Notes: generated from the letters alone by a model not told the origin. 64,000 nt of DNA from Atlantibacter hermannii (GCA_900635495.1 LR134136.1:434001-498000); one strand, 5' to 3'. Positions 19,259 through 31,380 are shown, counted from the first letter of the stretch. Program-made: numbers and translations.

Positions 19259-19334
19259 GGGGCTATAGCTCAGCTGGGAGAGCGCCTGCTTTGCACGCAG
19301 GAGGTCTGCGGTTCGATCCCGCATAGCTCCACCA
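19259..19334 (+). tRNA. alaT: tRNA-Ala (TGC)
   Basis: 76-nt cloverleaf beginning GGGGCTATAGCTCAGCTGGG, anticodon TGC in CTGCTTTGCACGCAG, encoded CCA end. Second tRNA of the 16S-23S spacer, the Ile-Ala type. Confidence 0.98.
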
Positions 19335-19393
19335 TCAACGTCAGTTGATACCCTACTTCAGAGTGTACCGGTAACGGTATACTGCGAAGTATT

Positions 19394-19405
19394 TGCTCTT
19401 TAACA
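19394..19405 (+). promoter_or_regulatory. spacer boxA antitermination site
   Basis: A second TGCTCTTTAACA lies in the 16S-23S spacer about 125 bases before 23S, the standard rrn spacer boxA. Confidence 0.85.
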
Positions 19406-19528
19406 ATCCGGAACAAGCTGAAAATTGAAACGGCATGCCGTCGCATTTCTCCGAAACAGGAAATGACGATGCCATGTCAGAGTCTCTCAAACACTTGCAA
19501 CACAGAGCGAAACTGCTCCGGGTTGTGA

Positions 19529-22438
<2,910 letters not shown>

Positions 22439-22543
22439 ACAACGCCAGAGTGGTTTTGGTGTTGCGGTGTGAGAGACGATTTTCAGCTTGACCGGATAAA
22501 CATCTGTGGCGGCGCGCAAGCGCGCGGCAGGTGAAACAGAATT

Positions 22544-22663
22544 TGCCTGGCGGCAAGAGCGCGGTGGTCCCACCTGACCCCATGCCGAACTCAGAAGTGA
22601 AACGCCGTAGCGCCGATGGTAGTGTGGGGTCTCCCCATGCGAGAGTAGGGAACTGCCAGGCAT
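22544..22663 (+). rRNA. rrfD: 5S ribosomal RNA, first copy
   Basis: 120 nt from TGCCTGGCGGCAAGAGCGCG to GGGAACTGCCAGGCAT; the ends pair over ten bases. It lies 105 bases after 23S, before tRNA-Thr. Confidence 0.98.
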
Positions 22664-22675
22664 CAAATTAAGTGT

Positions 22676-22751
22676 GCTGATATGGCTCAGTTGGTAGAGC
22701 GCACCCTTGGTAAGGGTGAGGTCCCCAGTTCGACTCTGGGTATCAGCACCA
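22676..22751 (+). tRNA. thrV: tRNA-Thr (GGT)
   Basis: 76-nt cloverleaf GCTGATATGGCTCAGTTGGT..., anticodon GGT in CCCTTGGTAAGGG, encoded CCA. Located between two 5S genes as in E. coli rrnD. Confidence 0.98.
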
Positions 22752-22786
22752 GTTATAACGGTAATGTTCGGCATTTAAAAAGAATT

Positions 22787-22906
22787 TGCCTGGCGGCAAG
22801 AGCGCGGTGGTCCCACCTGACCCCATGCCGAACTCAGAAGTGAAACGCCGTAGCGCCGATGGTAGTGTGGGGTCTCCCCATGCGAGAGTAGGGAACTGCC
22901 AGGCAT
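22787..22906 (+). rRNA. rrfF: 5S ribosomal RNA, second copy
   Basis: 120 nt identical by eye to the first 5S copy, with matching short flanks (AGAATT before, CAAA after). Distal 5S gene of an rrnD-type operon, indicating tandem duplication of the 5S unit around tRNA-Thr. Confidence 0.97.
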
Positions 22907-22921
22907 CAAACAAGCAGAAAA

Positions 22922-22949
22922 GCCTCATGCGAAAGCATGAGGCTTTTTT
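22922..22949 (+). terminator. rRNA operon terminator
   Basis: Perfect 9-bp stem GCCTCATGC-GAAA-GCATGAGGC with a stable GAAA tetraloop and T6, 15 bases after the second 5S. Classic strong rrn terminator. Confidence 0.95.
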
Positions 22950-23052
22950 GTTTTCCTTTTATTCCTGAGTACGCTTCCTGCAGCAACGGATTTTACGTCC
23001 TCTCTTGCCGCAAAAGCACCGGAAACCCGGCCATAACAGCCCTGTCTCAAAT

Positions 23053-23080
23053 AAAAAGCCCTGCGGGTAGGCGCAGGGCT
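23053..23080 (-). terminator. yhdZ downstream terminator
   Basis: AGCCCTGCG/CGCAGGGCT 9-bp stem with a 6-base loop; on the minus strand it is followed by TTTTTAT. It ends the yhdWXYZ transcript and is convergent with the rRNA terminator. Confidence 0.85.
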
Positions 23081-23132
23081 CAGCAATTTATTGTGGAAAG
23101 AAAGAGACTGGTTCCTGGTATCTTTCTGATGA

Positions 23133-23891
23133 CTAATGAATAACTTGCGATAAGAACGCACGAGTGCGTTCTGACCGGGGATTGGCAAAAAACTCCTGCG
23201 GCGGCGCCTGCTCAACAATCTCTCCGCGATCCATAAAGATCACGCGATCGGCCACCGTTCTGGCGAAACCCATTTCATGGGTTACGCAAAGCATCGTCAT
23301 TCCGGACTGGGCCAGACCAATCATCGTATCCAGTACTTCTTTGACCATCTCGGGATCCAGTGCGGAGGTCGGCTCATCAAATAACATAATTTTAGGCTTC
23401 ATGCATAATGAGCGGGCAATAGCGACACGCTGCTGCTGTCCACCGGAAATCTGGCCAGGAAATTTATGCGCATGTTCAGCAATACGTACGCGTTCCAGAT
23501 AATGCATCGCCAGCGCTTCCGCTTCTTTCCTGGGCATTTTACGAACCCAAATCGGGGCAAGCGTGCAATTTTGCAGGACAGTGAGATGCGGGAATAAGTT
23601 GAAGTGCTGAAACACCATCCCGACTTCAGTACGAACGCGCTCAATATTACGCAGATCGTCATTCAGTTCGATACCATCAACGACAATACGGCCCTGTTGA
23701 TGTTCTTCAAGGTGATTGATACAACGAATAGTCGTGGATTTACCCGAGCCGGACGGCCCGCAAAGCACGATACGTTCGCCTTGTTTCACCTTGAGATTAA
23801 TATCCTTCAGGACATGAAATTGCCCGTACCATTTATTCACGTTTTCGAGGGTGATCATCGCGTCGGCAGGTTGCATCGTTATATTGCTCAT
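23133..23891 (-). CDS. yhdZ: Polar amino-acid ABC transporter, ATPase (AapP/GlnQ-like)
   Basis: 252 residues. Walker A GPSGSGKST (near 45-53), Q-loop in VFQHFNLF, ABC signature SGGQQQR, Walker B IMLFDEP and the H-switch VTHEMG are all present. It powers import of polar amino acids with permeases YhdX and YhdY and binding protein YhdW. Last gene of the four-gene unit, 8 bases after yhdY. Confidence 0.95.
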   Translation of the reverse strand: MSNITMQPADAMITLENVNKWYGQFHVLKDINLKVKQGERIVLCGPSGSGKSTTIRCINHLEEHQQGRIVVDGIELNDDLRNIERVRTEVGMVFQHFNLFPHLTVLQNCTLAPIWVRKMPRKEAEALAMHYLERVRIAEHAHKFPGQISGGQQQRVAIARSLCMKPKIMLFDEPTSALDPEMVKEVLDTMIGLAQSGMTMLCVTHEMGFARTVADRVIFMDRGEIVEQAPPQEFFANPRSERTRAFLSQVIH

Positions 23892-23899
23892 GAGATTCC

Positions 23900-25003
23900 T
23901 TAGTGCGGCGTACGCCCGGTGTTAAAGCGCTGTTCAAGGTGCTGGCTGTAGCGCGACATGCTGAAACAAAAAATCCAGTAAATCAGTGCGGCAAACACAT
24001 ATCCTTCTGTCGACATTCCTAACCAGGCCGGATCGACAGTCGCTTGCTGCACACTGCTAAAGAGATCGAAAAGACCGATAATGATCACCAGACTGGTGTC
24101 TTTAAACAGCGCGATGATGGTATTCACCAGACCGGGGATCACCATTTTCAACGCCTGCGGAAGGATAACCAGCCCCTGGGTTTTCCAGTATCCCAACGCC
24201 AGGGATTCTGCGGCTTCATACTGCCCCTTAGGAAGCGCCTGCAAACCACCCCGCACCACCTCAGCGACATAGGCTGACTGGAAAAGGATGACGCCCACCA
24301 GAGCCCTGATGAGTTTATCGATACTGGTTCCTTCTGCCATGAAGAGCGGCAACATGACTGAAGACATAAACAGTACGGTAATTAAGGGCACGCCGCGCCA
24401 GAATTCAATAAACACCACTGACAGAATACGCACGATGGGCATTGTAGAACGTCGGCCTAATGCCAACAAAATACCCAGTGGTAAAGCGCCTGCAATGCCG
24501 ACGGCAGCGATAATAAGCGTGAGCGTAAGCCCTCCCCACTGGCGCGTTTCGACCCGCTCCAGACCGAAAAAGCCACCGTACAGAAGCATCCAGACAACAA
24601 CCGGATACACCACTGCCCAGGCGGCGATGTATTTACCGCGTTGGGGTAAAGCTTTCCAGAACATGGGGGCAATCGACAGTAGCGTCAGCACGCACGCCAG
24701 GTTGATACGCCACCGCTGATCGTGCGGATACAGCCCATACATAAACTGACCGAACCGGGCGTGTATAAACACCCAGCATGCGCCTTCCTTAGTGCAATCG
24801 GCGCGTGTTTCGCCGATCCAGTTAGCCTGAAACAGTGCCCAGTTAAGCAAGGGAGGGATAAGTTCCCACATCATCCACAGGCAAAAAATCGTGAGCAGGC
24901 TGTTGAACCAGCTGGAAAAAAGATTTTTACGAACCCACACCAACATGCGTCCAGAGCCTGAAGAGGCAAGGCGCGGCGTCGGGCTCATGAGGACTTTGCT
25001 CAT
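23900..25003 (-). CDS. yhdY: Amino-acid ABC transporter permease (AapM-like)
   Basis: 367 residues of the HisM/GlnP permease family, with a long N-terminal extension containing extra membrane segments as in AapM. The EAA motif lies in YEAAESLALGYWKTQGLVILPQALKMVIPGLVN. The charged W-rich loop with TRADCTKEGACW (about residues 68-79) has a cysteine pair. It partners YhdX in the heterodimeric inner-membrane channel, 9 bases downstream of it. Confidence 0.94.
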   Translation of the reverse strand: MSKVLMSPTPRLASSGSGRMLVWVRKNLFSSWFNSLLTIFCLWMMWELIPPLLNWALFQANWIGETRADCTKEGACWVFIHARFGQFMYGLYPHDQRWRINLACVLTLLSIAPMFWKALPQRGKYIAAWAVVYPVVVWMLLYGGFFGLERVETRQWGGLTLTLIIAAVGIAGALPLGILLALGRRSTMPIVRILSVVFIEFWRGVPLITVLFMSSVMLPLFMAEGTSIDKLIRALVGVILFQSAYVAEVVRGGLQALPKGQYEAAESLALGYWKTQGLVILPQALKMVIPGLVNTIIALFKDTSLVIIIGLFDLFSSVQQATVDPAWLGMSTEGYVFAALIYWIFCFSMSRYSQHLEQRFNTGRTPH

Positions 25004-25012
25004 TATTGCTCC

Positions 25013-26194
25013 TTAGCGCTCAACCAGTGCGATATGCCGGTTATAAAGGTTCATCAGCAGGGAAATCGACAGACTGATAATCAGGTAAACGGACATAGTA
25101 ATCGCGATGGTTTCAATTGCCTGGCCGGTTTGGTTCAGTACGGTGCCGGCAAACAGCGAAACCATATCCGGATAGCCAATGGCCGCTGCGAGTGATGAGT
25201 TTTTAACAATATTCAGATACTGACTTGTCAGTGGCGGGATGATTACGCGCATGGCCTGAGGAATAATGACCTGACGCAGCGTCACCGGATTAGGCAGGCC
25301 TAAAGAGCGCGCCGCCTCATGTTGACCATAGGGGACCGACTGAATACCTGCGCGAATGATCTCAGCAATAAATGCAGAGGTGTACACCGAAAGCGCAAGG
25401 GTCAGTGCAGCCAGCTCAGGGATCAACGCCATCCCACCCCGAAAGTTAAAGCCGCGCAATTCAGGTACATCCCAGTGCAATGCCGCGCCAAACATGACGT
25501 GCGCTGCCAGAGGCAACCCAATCAACAGCATCAACGCAACGGGCCAGGTACGTCGTAACTGCCCGGTTTTCATCTGATGATTTTTATTGAAACGAAACAC
25601 GCCCGCAGAGACGACCAGTGCGATGATCACGGCAAGCAGGAATGGCAACGCGCCTTCGCCCAGGGCCGGGGAAGGGATATACAGCCCCCGATTGCTGAGA
25701 AAGGCCAAATCAAATGCACTCACCGCTTGTCGTGGACCAGGTAAATTACGTAACACTGCAAAGTACCAAAAAAATATTTGCAGTAACGGTGGGATATTAC
25801 GGAATGTCTCGATGTAAACGGTGGAGAGTTTGCGCAGCAACCAGTTATCAGAAAGCCGGGCCAGTCCTAAAAAAAATCCCAACAACGAGGCAAAGACAAT
25901 ACACAGCGCGGACACCAGCAGGGTATTTAAAAGACCGACCAGAAACACCCGTCCATACGTATCGCCTTGCTGATAATCGATCAAATGCTGAACGATGCCG
26001 AAACCGGCGCCACGATCGAGGAAGGCAAAGCCTGACGTAATGCCACGGCTGCTAAGGTTGGTAATGGTGTTATGGATCAGATAAACGGCAATGCCAATAA
26101 CGGCTGCGACCGCCAGTATTTGAAACAGCCAGGCACGAACCGCAGGATTGGAAAAGGAGAGCTCTCCTTTTACGTTTGGGCGGCGATGGGGCAT
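25013..26194 (-). CDS. yhdX: Amino-acid ABC transporter permease (AapQ-like)
   Basis: 393 residues, HisM-family permease with about eight hydrophobic segments. The EAA-type motif HEAARSLGLPNPVTLRQVIIPQAMRVIIPP is near residues 292-321 (read in pieces). It forms the channel with YhdY. It lies 73 bases after yhdW, the longest gap in the operon, ending in CCCCATCGCCGCC-rich coding for MPHRRPNVKG. Confidence 0.94.
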   Translation of the reverse strand: MPHRRPNVKGELSFSNPAVRAWLFQILAVAAVIGIAVYLIHNTITNLSSRGITSGFAFLDRGAGFGIVQHLIDYQQGDTYGRVFLVGLLNTLLVSALCIVFASLLGFFLGLARLSDNWLLRKLSTVYIETFRNIPPLLQIFFWYFAVLRNLPGPRQAVSAFDLAFLSNRGLYIPSPALGEGALPFLLAVIIALVVSAGVFRFNKNHQMKTGQLRRTWPVALMLLIGLPLAAHVMFGAALHWDVPELRGFNFRGGMALIPELAALTLALSVYTSAFIAEIIRAGIQSVPYGQHEAARSLGLPNPVTLRQVIIPQAMRVIIPPLTSQYLNIVKNSSLAAAIGYPDMVSLFAGTVLNQTGQAIETIAITMSVYLIISLSISLLMNLYNRHIALVER

Positions 26195-26267
26195 ATGTGA
26201 ACCTCAGTAACATAACTCTGGTGTGGGCGCTGCAAAGCGCAGCGCCCCGTTACAACAACGCGCGTGA

Positions 26268-27293
26268 TTAACGAACCGGCGGAGCGTACTGAATACCGCC
26301 GTTGTTCCAGAGATTGTTCTGTCCACGTTTGATTTTCAGCGGGCTTTCGGAACCCACGTTACGCTCAAAGATTTCAGCGTAGTTACCGACCTGCTTAACA
26401 ATGTTATAAGCCCATTTATTATCAAGCTTCAGGTCTTTGCCGTAGTCGCCTTCTTTACCTAACAGATGGCCCATGTCCGGCGTGGCAGGGTTAGCCGCTT
26501 TCTCATCGACGTTTTTAGACGTTATGCCCATTTCTTCGGCATTCAGCATGGCAAACAGTGTCCAGCGAACCACGGAGAACCATTCGTCGTCGCCACGGCG
26601 AACCACCGGGCCCAGCGGCTCTTTAGAAATAACTTCAGGCAGTACGATAAACTCATCCGGGTTGCTGAGTTTGATGCGTAAGGCATATAGCTGAGACTGG
26701 TCAGAGGCGAGGGTGTCGCAGCGGCCTGATTCCAGCGCTTTCGCGGATTCATCAGAGCGGTCAAACGTTACCGGCGTGTATTTCATATTATTGGCTTTAA
26801 AATAGTCCGCCACGTTCAGTTCGGTATCTGTGCCCGCCTGGATGCACACCGTTGCGCCATCTAATTCCTTCGCGCTTTTCAGGCCCGCTTTATTGTGAGT
26901 CAGGAAGCCGATACCGTCATAATATGTCACGCCCGTAAAGACCATACCCATTCCCGTATCGCGGGAAGAGGTCCAGGTAGTATTACGGGATAACAAATCG
27001 ACTTCACCAGACTGCAGCGCAGTGAAACGCTCTTTAGCCGTCAGCGGGGTATATTTTACTTTGGTCGCATCGCCGAATACCGCAGCAGCGACGCCACGAC
27101 ATACATCCACATCAATACCGGTGAATTTTCCGTCCGCATCAGCATAAGAAAAACCCGGTAAACCATCGCTAATACCACATTGAACGAAGCCTTTCTTTTT
27201 CACTGCATCAAATGTAGCGCCCGCATGTGCCTGATTTGCAACAGCCATCAGTGCGCCCGCCGCGGCAAGCGTGGCAATAATCATCTTCTTCAT
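26268..27293 (-). CDS. yhdW: Periplasmic polar amino-acid binding protein (AapJ-like)
   Basis: 341 residues with a signal peptide MKKMIIATLAAAGALM... cleaved after NQAHA (residue 24). The mature protein is a family-3 solute-binding protein: GIDVDVCRGVAAAVFGDATK, LTAKERFTALQSGEVDLLSR, with a disulfide-like Cys pair (VCIQAG, GRCDTL). It captures the amino acid for YhdXYZ. The gene is first in its operon, behind a sigma-54 promoter. Confidence 0.95.
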   Translation of the reverse strand: MKKMIIATLAAAGALMAVANQAHAGATFDAVKKKGFVQCGISDGLPGFSYADADGKFTGIDVDVCRGVAAAVFGDATKVKYTPLTAKERFTALQSGEVDLLSRNTTWTSSRDTGMGMVFTGVTYYDGIGFLTHNKAGLKSAKELDGATVCIQAGTDTELNVADYFKANNMKYTPVTFDRSDESAKALESGRCDTLASDQSQLYALRIKLSNPDEFIVLPEVISKEPLGPVVRRGDDEWFSVVRWTLFAMLNAEEMGITSKNVDEKAANPATPDMGHLLGKEGDYGKDLKLDNKWAYNIVKQVGNYAEIFERNVGSESPLKIKRGQNNLWNNGGIQYAPPVR

Positions 27294-27381
27294 AGTGCAT
27301 CCTGTGTGGCGAAATTATCGTTATATTGGCGGCCTCTGGGCTCGCGAATTACCTGTCTGTGGCAACAGCCATAAACACTAA

Positions 27382-27397
27382 AGCAAAGGAAGTGCCA
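27382..27397 (-). promoter_or_regulatory. sigma-54 promoter of yhdWXYZ
   Basis: On the minus strand TGGCAC-N5-TTGCT matches the sigma-54 consensus at all key positions (GG at -24, GC at -12). Predicted start about 27371, 78 bases before the yhdW ATG. Confidence 0.85.
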
Positions 27398-27472
27398 GTT
27401 TTTGCATCGGAGGGATAACGCGTTAATTTCGACGCAATAAGCGAAGTGTAGACAGGAAAGTAATATTGCATT

Positions 27473-27487
27473 GCTCACTGATGGTGC
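27473..27487 (-). promoter_or_regulatory. NtrC-like enhancer site, proximal
   Basis: GCTCAC-TGA-TGGTGC compares with the NtrC consensus GCACCA-N3-TGGTGC (9 of 12). Centre lies about -109 relative to the predicted sigma-54 start. Confidence 0.6.
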
Positions 27488-27502
27488 GAATTTACAACAT
27501 AC

Positions 27503-27517
27503 GCCACATTTTGGAGC
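27503..27517 (-). promoter_or_regulatory. NtrC-like enhancer site, distal
   Basis: GCCACA-TTT-TGGAGC matches 9 of 12 NtrC consensus positions and lies exactly 30 bases from the first site, three helical turns, centred about -139. Confidence 0.5.
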
Positions 27518-27597
27518 AAAATAATTTAACAATACCCCGGATTAATCAGTAATTAATGACGCACGTTAATATTGGCAGCGCAAGCAGTGCATGAAGA

Positions 27598-27613
27598 TGT
27601 GACAGTAATCACG
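27598..27613. promoter_or_regulatory. CRP-like site in the yhdV-yhdW gap
   Basis: TGTGA-CAGTAA-TCACG matches 9 of 10 conserved CRP half-site positions. It lies about 230 bases upstream of the predicted sigma-54 start. Confidence 0.4.
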
Positions 27614-27741
27614 CGAGATAAATGACTGGGATGTAAATAATGCAGGGAATGGGATTTAGCGCAGGAATTTTATTTAATTTCTAATGCGGGCAGATAAATC
27701 AAAGAGAGATAACGAACGTTTCTGCACCAATTAAATGCAAA

Positions 27742-27760
27742 CGGCGCGATTATCGCGCCG
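27742..27760 (-). terminator. yhdV downstream hairpin
   Basis: 8-bp GC-rich stem CGGCGCGA/TCGCGCCG with a three-base loop, 15 bases after the yhdV stop on the minus strand; the following TTTGCATTT is only a weak U-run. Confidence 0.55.
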
Positions 27761-27775
27761 TCAAAGCAGAAAGGG

Positions 27776-27997
27776 TTACTTACTCAGAGCGATAATGCCC
27801 ATCGTTAAACCAGCCACGGCCGCCGCGCCGCCAGCAATTGCGCCTGCTGTTTCCCAGTTATCCTGCGTGGTACCTTTCATGCAGGTATTGGTATGCACCA
27901 GACGACCTTGATCGTCATATACCGGTACGCAAGGGGAGTCATGGGCGCACCCTGCCAACACCGCACAAAGTGATGCAACGGCGATTAACTTTTTCAT
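27776..27997 (-). CDS. yhdV: Small outer-membrane-type lipoprotein YhdV
   Basis: 73 residues. The signal MKKLIAVASLCAVLAGC ends in the lipobox LAGC with lipidated Cys17. The residue after it is Ala, so by the +2 rule outer-membrane sorting is expected. The mature part has a short Gly/Ala-rich hydrophobic segment (AGAIAGGAAAVAGLTMGIIALSK). ATG follows GAGGTAATACC. Function unknown. It is monocistronic between yhdW and acrF. Confidence 0.9.
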   Translation of the reverse strand: MKKLIAVASLCAVLAGCAHDSPCVPVYDDQGRLVHTNTCMKGTTQDNWETAGAIAGGAAAVAGLTMGIIALSK

Positions 27998-28234
27998 GGT
28001 ATTACCTCAATAGAATATTCGTCCAGTAAAAGGCGCCAACCGTAATATTATTCATTACCTGTCAGCTCTGGATTCGATTGAAGTATTTTATCACTGGCTA
28101 ATACCAGAAGGGAGCTCGGTTTATTTTCAATTCATGTGGATTGTAAAAGTAATGGAGAACAGCAATATACCGGCAGGGATTAAAGAGAGCGTGAGAGAAT
28201 TATCTTATTAATAAGGTTAAGTTTTTTATATTAA

Positions 28235-28267
28235 GACTCCGGATGGCTTAATGCGCCATCCGGAGTC
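28235..28267 (-). terminator. acrF downstream long hairpin (REP-like)
   Basis: A perfect 13-bp inverted repeat GACTCCGGATGGC / GCCATCCGGAGTC with a 7-base loop sits 6 bases after the acrF stop. On the minus strand it is followed by TTAATATAAAAAAC, not a U-run. The CCGGATGGC core resembles enterobacterial REP units, so it may protect the 3' end of the transcript as well as end it. Confidence 0.6.
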
Positions 28268-28272
28268 TGCGT

Positions 28273-31200
28273 TTAATTTTTACTAAAACGCCGACGAATA
28301 ACCACAAAGAAAACAGGAACAAAGAATATTGCCAGTAGTGTTGCTGCCAGCATTCCTCCCATCACCCCTGTGCCTACTGCATTTTGCGAGCCGCTACCCG
28401 CACCCTTGCTGATAACTAACGGCATTACGCCAAGTATAAAAGCCAGAGAAGTCATCAGGATCGGGCGCAGACGCATGCGCACCGACTCAAGCGTCGCTTC
28501 GATGAGATTTTTGCCTTCTTTATCCATCAAATCCTTGGCAAATTCGACGATGAGAATTGCGTTTTTCGCCGATAACCCGATAGTCGTGAGTAAACCGACC
28601 TGGAAATAAACGTCATTATTTAATCCTTTCAACGTCGCAGCGAGCAGCGCCCCCACGACGCCTAATGGCACAACCAACATGACGGAGAAAGGAATTGACC
28701 AGCTCTCATAAAGCGCGGCGAGGCACAGAAATACCACGATCAGCGAGATGGCATAAAGCGCTGGCGCCTGGTTTCCAGACAGCCTTTCCTGATACGACAT
28801 ACCTGTCCAGTCAAAGCCAAACCCGCCGGGCAACTGGGCCGCTAACGACTCCATAACGGCCATCGCTTCACCGGTACTTTTCCCTGGTACCGCCTCGCCC
28901 TGGATTTCCATTGATGGCAATCCGTTGTAGCGCTCAAGCCGGGGCGAACCTTTTATCCAGCGCGTGGAGGAGAATGCGGAGAAAGGCACCATTTCGCCGT
29001 TTTTACTGCGAACATAAAGCGTTTTAATATCAGCAGGTAACATTCGGAATCTGGCATCTGACTGTAGATACACCTTCTTGACGCGCCCCTCATCAATAAA
29101 ATCGTTGACGTAGTTACCGCCCAGGGCGGTAGACAAGGTTTGATTGATATCGGAAAGCGCCACACCCAGCGCCTGAGCTTTATCCTGATCGATATCGATT
29201 TTGAACTGTGAGGTGTCTTCCAGTCCGTTAGGCCGGACGCGCACCAGCACATCCGGACGCTTCGCCGCTTCTGCCAGCAACTGGTTACGCGCCCGGGTGA
29301 GCGCATCATGGCCCTGGTTCGCCTGATCGATAAGTTCAAAGTCGAAGCCGGTAGCCGTGCCCAGTTCGATAATAGCCGGAAGGTTAAAAGGAAAAACCAG
29401 CGCATCGCTGATATGGCTGAAGGCCGTTGTTGCACGGGCAATCACTGATTGGGCTTTGTTTTCCTCGCCGGGACGTTCATCCCAGGGCTTCAGACTGATA
29501 AACGCGACGCCGGCGTTTTGCCCCTGACCGCTAAAGCTAAAGCCATTGACCGTAAAGACAGACTCAACGTTTTTTGCTTCGTTATGAAGGTAATAATCGG
29601 TCACTTCATCCAGAACCTGCTGGGTGCGTTGTTGAGTTGCGCCAGCGGGAAGTTGCACCAGCGTCATAAAGACGCCCTGATCCTCATCAGGAAGAAAGGA
29701 TGTCGGGAGCTTAATGAACAACGCAACCATTCCGACAACAATGAGGACATACACCACGAGATAGCGTGTTGTGCTGTGAACTATCCGGCTTACGCTATCG
29801 CTGTAATGGTCGACACTCTTATCAAAGAGCTGGTTGAATCTGGTAAACAGACCGGTTTTCTTGCCAGGTTTTCCGGGCTCTGGCGCTTTAAGTAACGTCG
29901 CGCAAAGCGCGGGCGTTAAAATTAACGCCACCAGCACCGATAAGGCCATTGCAGAAACAATGGTTATCGAAAACTGTCGGTAAATTGCGCCAGTGGATCC
30001 ACCGAAAAAGGCCATGGGGATAAAGACGGCGGAAAGAACCATCGCAATACCCACTAATGCGCCCTGTATTTGCCCCATGGATTTGCTGGTGGCTTCTTTT
30101 GGCGGAAGATGATCCTCTTCCATGACGCGTTCAACGTTCTCCACTACCACGATGGCATCATCAACCAGCAAACCTATCGCCAGCACCATCCCGAACATCG
30201 TGAGCGTGTTGATTGAATACCCAAACATGGATAACAGCGCGAAGGTGCCGAGTAGCACAACCGGAACCGCAATAGTCGGGATGAGCGTTGCGCGGATGTT
30301 CTGTAAAAACAGATACATGACCAGGAAGACCAGCACGATGGCTTCAAACAGCGTCTTAACGACCTCTTTAATCGAGATCTGCACAAACGGCGTCGTATCA
30401 TAGGGATAGGTGACTTTTAAGCCTTTCGGGAAGAACGGCTGCATCTTCGCTAACTGCTCTTTAATCGCTTTTGCCGTGTCCAGCGCGTTTGCGCCCGTCG
30501 CCAGTTTGATCCCCAGTCCTGCCGCCGGTTTCCCGTTAATTCTTGAGACGGTATTGTAGTTCTCTCCACCCAGTTCCACTCGCGCAACGTCTTTGAGGCG
30601 GATAAGCGAGCCATCCTGTTTAACGCGTAGCGTAATGTTTTCAAATTCCTTTACGCTTTTAAGACGCGTTTGGGCAATGATAGATGCGTTAAGCTGTTGG
30701 CCCGGTAGTGCTGGCGTGCCGCCTAATTGACCCGCTGCGATCTGGGCATTCTGGATCTTTAACTGGTTAACAACATCAACCGGCGTGAGTTGATAATTAT
30801 TCAACGCATTATTATCCAGCCATATGCGCATCGCGAATTGCGCGCCGAACAGCTGCACATCACCTACGCCTGGCGTACGGCTGATCGGATCTTTCACCGT
30901 TGAAGCAACGTAATCGCCCAGTTGTTCCTGGTTCATGCTGCCGTCAGAAGAGATAAAACCTGCGACCAGCAAATAACTGCTGCTTGATTTTTCAACGCCG
31001 ATACCTTGCTGCTGCACTTCCTGAGGGAGCAACGGCATCGCCAGTTGAAGCTTATTTTGCACCTGAACCTGGGCGATATCAGGGTCGGTACCGGATTCAA
31101 ACGTCAGCGTAATCGTGACGCTGCCAGACGAATCACTGGTGGACGACATATACATCAGGTTATCAATACCGTTCATGTTCTGTTCGATAACTTGCGTCAC

Positions 31201-31380
31201 TGAATCCTGAACGGTTTGCGCGTCTGCACCGGGGTAGGTAGCCGACACGGCAATGGCTGGCGGCGCGATGGTAGGATATTGGGCCACGGGCAACTGAATG
31301 ATGGCCAGCCCGCCGGCAATCATCAACAGGATAGCCAGTACCCATGCGAAAATAGGACGCTGAATAAAGAAATTAGCCAT
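28273..31380 (-). CDS. acrF: RND multidrug efflux pump AcrF
   Basis: 1035 residues (E. coli 1034) starting MANFFIQRPIFAWVLA; an upstream ATG adds 13 residues that actually overlap acrE. It has twelve membrane segments with two large periplasmic loops. The TM4 proton-relay pair is in GLLVDDAIVVVENVER. It works with AcrE and TolC to expel drugs, bile salts and dyes with proton energy. Its start overlaps the acrE stop by 8 bases. Confidence 0.97.
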   Translation of the reverse strand: MANFFIQRPIFAWVLAILLMIAGGLAIIQLPVAQYPTIAPPAIAVSATYPGADAQTVQDSVTQVIEQNMNGIDNLMYMSSTSDSSGSVTITLTFESGTDPDIAQVQVQNKLQLAMPLLPQEVQQQGIGVEKSSSSYLLVAGFISSDGSMNQEQLGDYVASTVKDPISRTPGVGDVQLFGAQFAMRIWLDNNALNNYQLTPVDVVNQLKIQNAQIAAGQLGGTPALPGQQLNASIIAQTRLKSVKEFENITLRVKQDGSLIRLKDVARVELGGENYNTVSRINGKPAAGLGIKLATGANALDTAKAIKEQLAKMQPFFPKGLKVTYPYDTTPFVQISIKEVVKTLFEAIVLVFLVMYLFLQNIRATLIPTIAVPVVLLGTFALLSMFGYSINTLTMFGMVLAIGLLVDDAIVVVENVERVMEEDHLPPKEATSKSMGQIQGALVGIAMVLSAVFIPMAFFGGSTGAIYRQFSITIVSAMALSVLVALILTPALCATLLKAPEPGKPGKKTGLFTRFNQLFDKSVDHYSDSVSRIVHSTTRYLVVYVLIVVGMVALFIKLPTSFLPDEDQGVFMTLVQLPAGATQQRTQQVLDEVTDYYLHNEAKNVESVFTVNGFSFSGQGQNAGVAFISLKPWDERPGEENKAQSVIARATTAFSHISDALVFPFNLPAIIELGTATGFDFELIDQANQGHDALTRARNQLLAEAAKRPDVLVRVRPNGLEDTSQFKIDIDQDKAQALGVALSDINQTLSTALGGNYVNDFIDEGRVKKVYLQSDARFRMLPADIKTLYVRSKNGEMVPFSAFSSTRWIKGSPRLERYNGLPSMEIQGEAVPGKSTGEAMAVMESLAAQLPGGFGFDWTGMSYQERLSGNQAPALYAISLIVVFLCLAALYESWSIPFSVMLVVPLGVVGALLAATLKGLNNDVYFQVGLLTTIGLSAKNAILIVEFAKDLMDKEGKNLIEATLESVRMRLRPILMTSLAFILGVMPLVISKGAGSGSQNAVGTGVMGGMLAATLLAIFFVPVFFVVIRRRFSKN

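Larger units (their letters stand above)
27294..27775 (-). promoter_or_regulatory. yhdW upstream region
   Basis: This 482-base gap has no convincing gene. It holds a sigma-54 promoter (27382-27397), two NtrC-like sites (27473-27487, 27503-27517), a CRP-like site (27598-27613) and the hairpin after yhdV (27742-27760). Confidence 0.75.
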
